This document shows positions 15,315-22,373 of a stretch of DNA of 31,655 nt, in pieces. Under the pieces are notes generated by a model. The model was not told the origin of the DNA, searched no databases, and saw only the letters and a program-made list of their open reading frames with translations. Position 1 is the first letter of the stretch, and the number at the start of each line of letters is the position of its first letter. The DNA comes from Prevotella sp. Lineage in GTDB: Bacteria; Bacteroidota; Bacteroidia; Bacteroidales; Bacteroidaceae. The stretch lies in contig DLZV01000014.1 in the NCBI GenBank assembly GCA_003447235.1, positions 1-31,655 on the forward strand, read 5' to 3'. The position numbers and the translations under genes are program-made.

Positions 15315-16973
15315 ATGAGAAAGAATAGTTTGATCGGCTGCCTCCTGCTCTGGGCCTCCATGGCCATGGCGCAGCCAGCAGCTGTAAAGAATGTAGTCAA
15401 CAGCACGTTGACCCTCACCACCTACACCGCCGATGGCACGCAGCGAGGCGTGGTCCCCGCCGTCTTCATTGGATCCGATGGCGTGGCCGTATCGGCCTGG
15501 AAACCCTTCGAGGGCACCGACTCCGTGGGCGTGAAGGACTATAGTGGGGCGGCCTGTGCTTTCCAGGCGCTTTTGGGAGCCGACGATATTTACGACTTGA
15601 CGAAGTTTAGCGTCTCCGCCGCCAAGGTGCAGCCCCTTTCCCTGGGCAAGGCCGCTGCCGGCGAAGAAGTCTGGGTAGTGCCTCCCAAGCAATTGGGCGC
15701 TCCCGTCAAGGGCAAAGTGAAGGTCGCCGACCACTTCAACACCTCCTACAACTATTATCAGCTCTACGTCGGCGGAGCCTCCGAGAAACTCAATGGCGCA
15801 GCCGTCGTCAATCTCAAGGGCGAGCTGATCGGCCTCTTCTCCCAGTCGGGTAAGCAACAGAGTGCCACGGACGCCGCCTATGCGCGCGACTTTGTGGTGA
15901 CAGGACTCTCCCAAAACAACCCCGTGATGCGCCGCGCCCGTCTCCGCATTGCCCTGCCCGAGAGCGAGCGCGAGGCCGTGGTGGCCCTGCTTCTCTCCAA
16001 TTCCCAGAAGCCCTCCGACCATGCCGCCACCATCCGTGAGTTTATCCGCAAGTTTCCGCATCTCACCGATGGCTACTACGCCATGACCATGCTCGCCCTG
16101 GGCAAGGGAGACAACGCCGAGGCCGACCGGATGCTCCAAGAGTCGGTGGCTCAAGCGAGCAAGAAGGGAGAGGCCCACTTCAACTATGCCAACGTGATCT
16201 ATCTCGTGCTGACCGGCCAGCAGTCCATCCAGGGCGACGCTCCGGCCACATGGACCCTCGACAAGGCGCTCTCCGAGGTGCAGCAGGCCAATGCCGCCGA
16301 CCCACAGTTTATCTACCAGCACCTGATGGCACAGATCATCTACGCCCAGGCCCACTATGCCGACGCCCTCACCCTCTTCGAGAGCCTCGCCCGGATGGAG
16401 CCACGACTGCCCGAGACCTATCTGGAGATGGCGCAGTGTAAGGAGCAACTGGGTGCTGACAACGCCGAAGTGCTCGCCCTTCTGGAGAAGAGCGTGGAGG
16501 TCTGCGACACACCCTACACCGCCACTTCTGCCCCCTATTTCTATGCCCGTGGCCTGCAATATGCCAAGATGGGCGAATACCGCAAGGCGATGGTTGACCT
16601 GCTGCGCTACGAGTATTTCAACCAGGGACGCCTCGGTGCCGACTTCTACTACCAGCGGGAGCAGATCGAACTCCAGGGCAAACTCTACCAACAGGCCCTG
16701 GGCGACATCCTCACCGCCTGCCGACTCGCTCCCGAAGAGGTGGAGTATCATGCCGAGGCGGGCAGCCTCTACCTCCGCGTCAACCGTCCGCAGGATGCTG
16801 CCGAAGCCGCCAAATACTGCATCAAGATCAATCCCGACTACGCTGATGGCTACCTGATACTCGGCATTGCGCAAACGCAACTCGACCAAAAGGCCGACGG
16901 CATAGCCAATATCGAGAAGGCCAAGGCAATGGGCAACACCCAGGCCGACAGTTTCCTGAAGAAACTCAAGTGA
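15315..16973 (+). CDS. Secreted TPR protein with a degenerate trypsin-like N-terminal domain
   Basis: The 552-residue product has a signal peptide (MRKNSLIGCLLLWASMAMAQ). Residues about 25-205 then resemble a trypsin/HtrA-like fold: VVPAVFIGSDGVAVSAWKPF where active enzymes have a catalytic His, ADDIYDLTKFSV at the Asp position, and SEKLNGAAVVNLKGELIGLF where GxSGGP is expected. The His and Ser are both replaced, so it is predicted to be catalytically dead. From about 235 to 552 there are several TPR helical pairs (for example YADALTLFESLARMEPRLPETY and YADGYLILGIAQTQL). It probably acts as a periplasmic scaffold, which is inference. A 231-nt spacer separates it from recN, and its own promoter is not clear. 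Confidence 0.8.
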   Translation: MRKNSLIGCLLLWASMAMAQPAAVKNVVNSTLTLTTYTADGTQRGVVPAVFIGSDGVAVSAWKPFEGTDSVGVKDYSGAACAFQALLGADDIYDLTKFSVSAAKVQPLSLGKAAAGEEVWVVPPKQLGAPVKGKVKVADHFNTSYNYYQLYVGGASEKLNGAAVVNLKGELIGLFSQSGKQQSATDAAYARDFVVTGLSQNNPVMRRARLRIALPESEREAVVALLLSNSQKPSDHAATIREFIRKFPHLTDGYYAMTMLALGKGDNAEADRMLQESVAQASKKGEAHFNYANVIYLVLTGQQSIQGDAPATWTLDKALSEVQQANAADPQFIYQHLMAQIIYAQAHYADALTLFESLARMEPRLPETYLEMAQCKEQLGADNAEVLALLEKSVEVCDTPYTATSAPYFYARGLQYAKMGEYRKAMVDLLRYEYFNQGRLGADFYYQREQIELQGKLYQQALGDILTACRLAPEEVEYHAEAGSLYLRVNRPQDAAEAAKYCIKINPDYADGYLILGIAQTQLDQKADGIANIEKAKAMGNTQADSFLKKLK

Positions 16974-16999
16974 CGGGGGCTCACGACGGCGCGCAGCCC

Positions 17000-17131
17000 C
17001 GTCCTATAAGCGTTCTATAAGTGGTCCTATAAGTGTCTATAAGTGCCTTGTAAGTGTCCTATAAGCGTCTTATAAGCGTCCTATAAGCGTCTTGCAAGCG
17101 TTCTAAAAACGTCTTATAAGCGTTCTGAAAC
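17000..17131 (+). repeat. 11-nt tandem repeat, about 12 units
   Basis: The unit is CGTCCTATAAG with variants such as CGTTCTATAAG, TGTCCTATAAG, CGTCTTATAAG and CGTCTTGCAAG. About twelve units fill 132 nt between the TPR gene and its terminator. Allowing for a few one-base length changes the period is 11 nt, close to one helical turn. Most units contain TATAAG. Confidence 0.95.
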
Positions 17132-17133
17132 TC

Positions 17134-17172
17134 AAAAGGTTGTTTATGTCATTGCGACACAAACAACCTTTT
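17134..17172. terminator. Strong intrinsic terminator between convergent TPR and crp genes
   Basis: AAAAGGTTGTTT (17134-17145) pairs perfectly with AAACAACCTTTT (17161-17172) around a 15-nt loop, followed by a T-rich stretch. The A-run at the left gives a U-tract on the minus strand too, so it can serve both genes. Confidence 0.9.
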
Positions 17173-17246
17173 GTCTTTCTTTCTCTCTCATGATTTCTAC
17201 CAATTCGCAAGGCGACCGATCATCTGCAGGCGATTGGCCCCGTGTT

Positions 17247-17289
17247 GCGGTTGCAAAACCTAAACGTTATTTTGTTATTATGTTATTAT
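17247..17289 (-). repeat. 8-nt-repeat element, copy A (overlaps the crp 3' end)
   Basis: The minus strand reads ATAATAAC twice, then AAAATAAC, then GTTTAGGTTTTGCAACC. The block resembles copies at 30494-30580 and 31346-31405 both in the 8-nt unit and in the following ACGTTT-N-TTTTCCA-like flank. The crp stop codon (17267-17269) lies inside it. Confidence 0.7.
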
Positions 17290-17995
17290 GGCGTTTTTCT
17301 GCTGAACCCAAAAGAGCTGGACCGTCGCCTTCCACGGAGAGCAACTGCTCCAGGCGGTGGATGATGATGGTCTGTCGGGCAAGTGCCACCAAGCCCTGGG
17401 TTTCGAGGCCATGAAGGGATCGCGAGACATTGAGGCGCGACTCGCCGATGGCAGATCCCAGGTCTGTCAAGCGGATGGAGAGCGTCTTGGGGCCAGCAGG
17501 CCGGAGACTGCGGTGGGCCACGAAGGTAGCGATCTTGCGGGGAATGGTCGTGGGCGGCGTGCGCCAGAAAGCCGACCCTGCTCGCTGGGCAGAAGTGCTG
17601 ATCGTGTTGAGGACGTTTAGCTCGAAGACGAGGCTCTGCGCACAGAGTCGCAGCACGTCGTCCTTCTGCAGTCGCAGGACGTTGCAAGGAGTGGTGGCCC
17701 GGTAGCCTCGCGCCAGGTGTTGCCGGAGTCCGAAGATCCGTTCCGGTTCGATGGCACAAGGTGCGTCGATCTGCTCCCGCAGACTGTAACTGTGGTCCGC
17801 GCTGATGGCCTCAGCCTCCACACTGCCCGTCATGACCAGCGTGAGCGTGGCGCAGCGATCGTTCTCCCGCGCTATCCACGCTCCCTCGTCATACTTCTGG
17901 AAGTCGAAGCGGATCTTGCTTGCCATGGCCTCCAGTTCGTCGCGGTCAATGCCCTGGAAGAACGGCAGCCGCAGCAGTTTGGCATAGATCGTCAT
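17267..17995 (-). CDS. Crp/Fnr-family transcriptional regulator
   Basis: The 242-residue product has an N-terminal cyclic-nucleotide-binding-like barrel (about 5-130: LPFFQGIDRDEL, KYDEGAWIARENDRC, VMTGSVEAE) and a C-terminal winged helix (about 155-225), in which LTDLGSAIGESRLNVSRSLHGL is the helix-turn-helix. The FNR-type four-cysteine cluster is absent and the cAMP-contacting RxS motif is not evident, so the ligand is unknown. It is the last gene of the minus-strand run, 12 nt after apbE. Its final residues, HNNIITK, are encoded by an 8-nt tandem repeat, so the natural C-terminus has probably been altered by repeat insertion. Confidence 0.85.
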   Translation of the reverse strand: MTIYAKLLRLPFFQGIDRDELEAMASKIRFDFQKYDEGAWIARENDRCATLTLVMTGSVEAEAISADHSYSLREQIDAPCAIEPERIFGLRQHLARGYRATTPCNVLRLQKDDVLRLCAQSLVFELNVLNTISTSAQRAGSAFWRTPPTTIPRKIATFVAHRSLRPAGPKTLSIRLTDLGSAIGESRLNVSRSLHGLETQGLVALARQTIIIHRLEQLLSVEGDGPALLGSAEKRHNNIITK

Positions 17996-18007
17996 GGCCT
18001 CGGGTGC

Positions 18008-19030
18008 CTATTTGCGCTCGTCGAGTCCCTCGCTCTTCCAGACGCTCAGTCCTCCCTGCGCGTTCTGATAGATGAAGTAAGCCTTCAGTTGCTTTTTCCG
18101 CTCCAGCACCTGACGCGCCTTGTCAAGGCCCATGACCATGAAGGAAGTGGCGTAGGCGTCGGCCTCGGCACAGGTAGGAGCCAGCACCGTGGCCGAGAGG
18201 AGGCTGTGCTGCACGGGGCGTCCCGTCTTAGGATCGATGGTATGGGCGTATTTGCGTCCGCCCTTGTAGTAGAAGTTGCGGTAGTTGCCCGACGTAGCCA
18301 TGGCCTGGTTTGTGACGTTGAGCACCGTCTCCAGTTCCTGGGCGTCGTTGTCGGGATCGTCCACGGGCTTGCTCACGCCGATGCGCCATGGCAGGCGCTT
18401 CTCGCTATTGCCCTTCGCATAGACCTCGCCACCGATCTCCACCATGAAGTTGGCCACGTCGTGGGACATGAGCAGGCGCGCCACGCGGTCCGTGCCGTAG
18501 CCCTTGGCGATGGCGCTGAAGTCGAGCATCATCCGCGGCCGCTGGAAGCGCACATACTGGCTTCCCTTCGCCCCGGCCAGGCTGACGTGCTCCATGCCGA
18601 CCAGTCTTCTGAGACTGTCTATCTGATGGTTGTTGGGCATCTGCTGGTTTTTGAATCCGAAGCCCCACGCGTTGACCAGCGGAGCCACGGTGATGTCGAA
18701 GGCGCCGTCGCTCTCCTCGTTGACCTGCTGCGCCAGTTGATAGACCTCCAGGAAGTCGTCGCTGAGCGTGGGCCGCTTGCCCTCGTTGATGAGGGCGACA
18801 GTCGATTGCGGGTTGAACATCGAGAACTCCTGGTCAACGGCCTTCAGTGTCTCCTCTATCTCCTTCTTCAGATTGTCATCGCTCTGGTAGGTGATATGAT
18901 AGGTCGTGCCAAAGATGCGTCCCTCGTCGTGCTGGTAGGGCACGGACTTCTGTCGTCCCACGATGACCACCGTGCCGATGATAAGGAAGGCAAGGAAGGG
19001 CAGTTGCCAAAGCAGTTTTTTCTTTTTCAT
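18008..19030 (-). CDS. apbE: FAD:protein FMN transferase (ApbE family)
   Basis: ApbE enzymes attach FMN from FAD to Thr/Ser of proteins such as NqrB, NqrC and RnfG outside the cytoplasmic membrane. The 340-residue product has an N-terminal membrane anchor (about residues 5-25, LLWQLPFLAFLIIGTVVIV) without a lipobox. Family motifs follow: GRIFGTTYHITY, VDQEFSMFNPQS, SDGAFDITVAPLVNAWGFG, LDFSAIAKGYGTDRVA, EIGGEVYAKG, YAHTIDPKTGRPV and ADAYATSFMVMG. The His-x-Ile-Asp-Pro and Ala-Asp-Ala segments supply flavin and Mg contacts. It overlaps the DUF6048 stop by 4 nt (ATGA-type coupling). No target subunit (Nqr/Rnf) is encoded in the window. Confidence 0.95.
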   Translation of the reverse strand: MKKKKLLWQLPFLAFLIIGTVVIVGRQKSVPYQHDEGRIFGTTYHITYQSDDNLKKEIEETLKAVDQEFSMFNPQSTVALINEGKRPTLSDDFLEVYQLAQQVNEESDGAFDITVAPLVNAWGFGFKNQQMPNNHQIDSLRRLVGMEHVSLAGAKGSQYVRFQRPRMMLDFSAIAKGYGTDRVARLLMSHDVANFMVEIGGEVYAKGNSEKRLPWRIGVSKPVDDPDNDAQELETVLNVTNQAMATSGNYRNFYYKGGRKYAHTIDPKTGRPVQHSLLSATVLAPTCAEADAYATSFMVMGLDKARQVLERKKQLKAYFIYQNAQGGLSVWKSEGLDERK

Positions 19031-19704
19031 AACTCAAAACTAAGGTTGAACGTAGCTCCGATTCGGCTGCTGCCATTGCGTCCGAATCCCGGAATATAAT
19101 AAGGTTCTCCGACCGTGCCGTGGCTTTGGCTCAGCCGTGCGCGATATCTCACCATCCACCCCATGTGGACGAAGCGCCATATCGTCACGTCGATACCGCC
19201 GCAGACCTCCGCCCAGCAAGCCTTCGCCTCGACATCCTTGGCGCTGTAGGAGGCCGTTCCGCCCCAGACGGGGTCGGGGACGGGCGCAGAGGTCGTCACG
19301 TCGTAGAGGAAGGAGGTGTAGGCCAGTCGCGCGCCAGCATAGAGCCTGTAGAGGTCGTGCTTGTTGCGTAGCAGGTTGAAGTCGCAGCCCACGCGGCCAT
19401 AGGGCGCACGGGTCTTGTAGCGCACGGAGGTCGTCACGTCGTCGGCGTCGGCCTCGCCAATGCCCAGTTCGACAACGGGGAAATAGCGTCCCCGGAGGTT
19501 CAGGCGCAAGGAGGCCTCATACTGTCCGTAGTCGCTCAGGACGCGCTGTCCCGCCCCCAGCAAGTCCACCCCCACACTCACGCCCTCGAAGAGGCGGATG
19601 GAGTCGGCGGATGCTGTCTCCCGTGCCTGCTGCGCCCCCGCCTGGCAGGGAGCGAGGAGGCTAACGGCGAGGATGGAAATAGATAAGCAGATTCTCTTTC
19701 TCAT
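19027..19704 (-). CDS. DUF6048 family outer-membrane/periplasmic protein
   Basis: The 225-residue product has a signal peptide (MRKRICLSISILAVSLLAPCQAGAQ) followed by alternating amphipathic strands with aromatic residues: LFEGVSVGVDLLG, YEASLRLNLRGRYFPVVELGIG, KTRAPYGRVGCDFNLL, LYRLYAGARLAYTSF and a C-terminal GATFNLSFEL ending on a hydrophobic residue. This is the look of a small outer-membrane beta-barrel and matches DUF6048, which in Bacteroidales follows a DUF6452 gene as here. The reading frame overlaps the upstream gene by 44 nt, so the two are likely coupled. No biochemical role is known to me. Confidence 0.75.
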   Translation of the reverse strand: MRKRICLSISILAVSLLAPCQAGAQQARETASADSIRLFEGVSVGVDLLGAGQRVLSDYGQYEASLRLNLRGRYFPVVELGIGEADADDVTTSVRYKTRAPYGRVGCDFNLLRNKHDLYRLYAGARLAYTSFLYDVTTSAPVPDPVWGGTASYSAKDVEAKACWAEVCGGIDVTIWRFVHMGWMVRYRARLSQSHGTVGEPYYIPGFGRNGSSRIGATFNLSFEL

Positions 19705-20158
19705 CGTAGTCTATGTTAGGATGGGCAATGACAATGGAGTCGATGGCGTGGTGGGTGGTCGTGACCTCCGTGAGCGTATGGAAGAAGCGGGCAGGGCAGT
19801 CCACCGATTCGAAATGGGGATCGTTGGTCTTGAAGACCGTGACCGTGTCCGTGCGCGTCGTCCCCAGCGTGTCGGTCAACTGGAAGATTAGCTGGTCGCG
19901 GTCGGCGCCATAGCTCATGGGGATCGTGAAGGCCTGAGGCTGCACCAGCCGGTTGACGAGCACGCTGTCGCTGCTGCCGGGTCTCACGGCGAGGATGGTC
20001 AGCGTGTCGTGGACCGTGTCGCCGCGCAGGGCGTAGCGACATCCCACGGCCGTTGTCATCGCACAGTCGATGCTTGCGCAGGCTGCCATCAGCAGGATCG
20101 GAGCCGCCACCAGGGCTGCTGGCACGAGGCGGCGGAGAAAAGTTCGCTTATAGTGCAT
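19661..20158 (-). CDS. DUF6452 family lipoprotein
   Basis: The 165-residue product has a basic start (MHYKRTFLRRLV), a hydrophobic stretch and a lipobox LMAAC at residues 23-27, so it should be a lipoprotein. The mature part shows IDCAMTTAVGCRYALRG, DTLTILAVRPGSSDSVLVNR and ENLLIYFHPRR, consistent with DUF6452, the usual partner of DUF6048. Two further Cys residues in the mature N-terminal part may form a disulphide. It starts 12 nt after the GT2 gene and its end overlaps DUF6048 by 44 nt, although the two frames differ. Function is unknown. Confidence 0.75.
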   Translation of the reverse strand: MHYKRTFLRRLVPAALVAAPILLMAACASIDCAMTTAVGCRYALRGDTVHDTLTILAVRPGSSDSVLVNRLVQPQAFTIPMSYGADRDQLIFQLTDTLGTTRTDTVTVFKTNDPHFESVDCPARFFHTLTEVTTTHHAIDSIVIAHPNIDYDEKENLLIYFHPRR

Positions 20159-20170
20159 CGAGAGGGAGGA

Positions 20171-21130
20171 TCAGTTGAGTTCCTTTTCTATCTGATAGTC
20201 GTTGCGGCGCGGGTTGGACCGGCTGATCAGGTCGCCGATGAAGCCGGCCAGGAAGAGCTGTGTGCCGAGCAGGATGGCGGCGATGGCGATGAAGAACGAC
20301 GCGTGGTCGGAGAGCAGGTCGCCATAGTTGCCGATATAGAGATTGTAGATCTTGCCACCCAGGAGCCACATCAGGGCCACGAAACCGACGAAGAAGACCA
20401 GCGAACCGAGAAATCCGAAGACGTGCATGGGTTTCTTGCCGAAGGTGCTGAGAAACCAGAGCGTGAGCAGGTCGAGATAGCCGTTGACGAAGCGGTTGAG
20501 CCCCATAAACTTCGACGTGCCAAACTTGCGGGCCTGGTGGTGGACCACCTTCTCGCCGATCTTGTCGAAGCCGGCCTCCTTGGCCAGGTAGGGGATGTAG
20601 CGGTGCATCTCGCCATAGACCTCAATGTTCTTGACCACCTCCTGTCGGTAGGCCTTCAGTCCGCAGTTGAAGTCGTGGAGGTTGGGGATGCCGCTGACCT
20701 TGCGCGCCGTGGCGTTGAAGAGTTTGGTGGGAATGGTCTTCGACAGGGGGTCGTAGCGCTTCTGCTTCCAGCCCGAGACGAGGTCGTAGCCCTCCTCGGT
20801 GATCATCTTGAAGAGGGCCGGTATCTCGTCGGGAGAGTCCTGGAGGTCGGCGTCCATCGTGATGACGACGCTGCCCTGCGCCTTCTGGAAACCGCAGTGG
20901 AGGGCCGGGCTCTTGCCGTAGTTGCGGCGAAACTTGATGCCCTTGACGCAGGGGTCCTGCTCGCGGAGCGTCTCCACCACCTTCCAGGACTGGTCGGTGG
21001 AACCGTCGTTGACAAAGATGATCTCATAGGAGAAGCGGTTGGCCTCCATCACGCGCTTGATCCAGGCGTGGAGTTCGGGCAGGCTTTCCTCTTCGTTATA
21101 GAGGGGTACGATGACTGAAATGTCTAACAT
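20171..21130 (-). CDS. Membrane GT2 glycosyltransferase (polyprenyl-phosphate sugar transferase type)
   Basis: The 319-residue product has a GT-A catalytic domain: LDISVIVPLYNEEESLPEL at the start, IIFVNDGSTDQSW, and the metal/donor motif ITMDADLQDSPDEIP. Two C-terminal transmembrane helices follow (about residues 218-244 and 268-294). This is the dolichol/undecaprenyl-phosphate sugar transferase type (DPM1/GtrB-like), which loads a sugar onto a lipid carrier at the inner membrane. The ATG at 21130 is chosen because homologues begin at M(L)DISV. An upstream GTG at 21172 would add 14 mostly polar residues. It sits between DUF4199 and DUF6452, a common Bacteroidales arrangement. The sugar is not inferable. 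Confidence 0.88.
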   Translation of the reverse strand: MLDISVIVPLYNEEESLPELHAWIKRVMEANRFSYEIIFVNDGSTDQSWKVVETLREQDPCVKGIKFRRNYGKSPALHCGFQKAQGSVVITMDADLQDSPDEIPALFKMITEEGYDLVSGWKQKRYDPLSKTIPTKLFNATARKVSGIPNLHDFNCGLKAYRQEVVKNIEVYGEMHRYIPYLAKEAGFDKIGEKVVHHQARKFGTSKFMGLNRFVNGYLDLLTLWFLSTFGKKPMHVFGFLGSLVFFVGFVALMWLLGGKIYNLYIGNYGDLLSDHASFFIAIAAILLGTQLFLAGFIGDLISRSNPRRNDYQIEKELN

Positions 21131-21183
21131 CTTGCTATTTTTATTATATCGATTTTTTCTTTCGTTGTTCACAATATTCTATC

Positions 21184-21729
21184 TTATCCCCGTTTGGCCA
21201 GGGGCGCCATGATCGCGCTCAGCAGCATGCCACCCATGGCCAGCGTGACGAAACTGTTGCAGGCCATGGCGAAGGCTGGGATGGCGCGCAACTGCTCCAT
21301 ATACTGATCCATCGTCATGCCGAGGCTCTTGACGATCATCTCCGTCTGCTGCTGGTCGGCCATGACGATACGCTCCACCACGGCTGCCATCAAACCGTTG
21401 TCGGCCAGCGCGAGGTAGAGATACTGGAGCAGGGAGAAGAAGAGGGCCGCATTGGTCGTCGTACGGAGGACGTAGAGCAGGGCCCTTTTGGCGCTGATGG
21501 TGCCGCCCAGTCCCTCGTCGCGAAACTTGCAGAGGCGACGGTAGATGAAGATCGGGGTGAGGAGCACGATCAGCGGGCATAGCGAGGTGAGGCCCATCCA
21601 GGCCCACGACCCCGTCGCCGTCAGCGATAAGGCCAGGAAGCAGGCGAAGCTCCCGAGCAGCAGGATGGAGGCGTAAAAGCCGTCGTAGCGTGCGTAGAGG
21701 CGCAGTTGTCGAATGTCGTTGTAGTCCAT
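21184..21729 (-). CDS. DUF4199 family membrane protein
   Basis: The 181-residue product has four predicted membrane segments: YASILLLGSFACFLALSL (about 19-36), WMGLTSLCPLIVLLTPIF (about 44-61), a third around RTTTNAALFFSLLQYLYLAL (about 89-108) and a last SFVTLAMGGMLLSAIMAPL (about 159-177). A long hydrophilic segment with a helix (VVERIVMADQQQTEMIVKSL) separates the last two. This is the DUF4199 pattern, often found before a GT2 gene as here. It heads the minus-strand run with a TAAATTTG promoter box about 17 nt before its ATG. Function unknown; a helper of the adjacent lipid-linked sugar transferase is a reasonable guess. Confidence 0.8.
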   Translation of the reverse strand: MDYNDIRQLRLYARYDGFYASILLLGSFACFLALSLTATGSWAWMGLTSLCPLIVLLTPIFIYRRLCKFRDEGLGGTISAKRALLYVLRTTTNAALFFSLLQYLYLALADNGLMAAVVERIVMADQQQTEMIVKSLGMTMDQYMEQLRAIPAFAMACNSFVTLAMGGMLLSAIMAPLAKRG

Positions 21730-21745
21730 TTTCTCAATTTTAGTG

Positions 21746-21753
21746 CAAATTTA
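21746..21753 (-). promoter_or_regulatory. -7 box (TAAATTTG) for the DUF4199-GT2-apbE-crp run
   Basis: The minus strand reads TAAATTTGC, a perfect TAnnTTTG match, 16 nt before the DUF4199 ATG, so the leader would be only about 10 nt. A TTTG lies about 12 nt upstream rather than the usual 20. Confidence 0.65.
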
Positions 21754-21764
21754 CGCTTTTCTTT

Positions 21765-22373
21765 TCAAACGGGGGCTTCCTCAAACTGAATTCTTACGTT
21801 CTTGTAGCCCATGAGGTGAAAAAGGCGGGTCAGTTCCTCTCTCGCGCGGTCCTCGGCGCGCTGCAGGTTGGCTCGGGTCAGGCAGCGAGCCGTCATCATC
21901 TGCTGGGCGCGTCGGTAGAGGGCCTCGCGCGCGTCGGCCTCCCAGCGTCCCTTCTCATAGAAAGGCCGCGTGCGGGCCTCGTCGATAAAATGGCGGTCGA
22001 GCAGCCCTACTGGCGGGAGCGTGGCCACCAGCACGGTGTCGCCCTCCATGCGGATGGCGTGGTCGTCGAGGTGGCTCATGTCGAGGCCGAGGCGCAGCGT
22101 GCCGTAATAGATGCGGGCCAGGCCGTCGTCGCTGAAGAAGCCTTCGCGCACGGTATCGACATACTCCTCGTCGTGGATCGTGAGAAACTCCCACTGGCCG
22201 ATGGACTTGATGGAGGCGATGGTGGCGGGCGTGACCTCCACGTGGTCGTTCTTCTCTTCTACGACGGCGGTCCCCCCACATTTCGAGAGGATCACGGCCA
22301 CGGCCACCAGGGCCACGGCGAGGGCGGCGAGAATGGCAACCAGGCGGCTACTGATGATGCTTTGTTTTCTCAT
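21765..22373 (-). CDS. DUF4230 family protein (second of an adjacent pair)
   Basis: The 202-residue product has an N-terminal membrane anchor (about residues 10-30) followed by KCGG. The soluble part opens IASIKSIGQWEFLTIHDEEY, then RIYYGTLRLGLDMSHLD, TVLVATLPPVGLLDRHFIDE, and a C-terminal helix with YKNVRIQFEE. The segment from a gating SIKxIxxWE motif to LPxxxLLD matches DUF4230. It overlaps the other DUF4230 gene by 4 nt. The lipobox is poor (LSKC), so it is more likely anchored by an uncleaved helix. Function unknown. Confidence 0.8.
   Translation of the reverse strand: MRKQSIISSRLVAILAALAVALVAVAVILSKCGGTAVVEEKNDHVEVTPATIASIKSIGQWEFLTIHDEEYVDTVREGFFSDDGLARIYYGTLRLGLDMSHLDDHAIRMEGDTVLVATLPPVGLLDRHFIDEARTRPFYEKGRWEADAREALYRRAQQMMTARCLTRANLQRAEDRAREELTRLFHLMGYKNVRIQFEEAPV

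Noticed and set aside
15171..16889. 572-codon minus-strand open frame under the TPR gene
   Set aside because: Antisense shadow with Gly/Val/Leu/His bias and no recognisable domain, while the plus strand has signal peptide and TPRs.
17000..17131. CRISPR array
   Set aside because: Units are contiguous 11-mers without spacers, and no cas gene is present.
21131..21172. GTG-started 14-residue extension of the GT2 protein
   Set aside because: The extension is polar and unlike family N-termini. ATG 21130 gives the expected MLDISV start.
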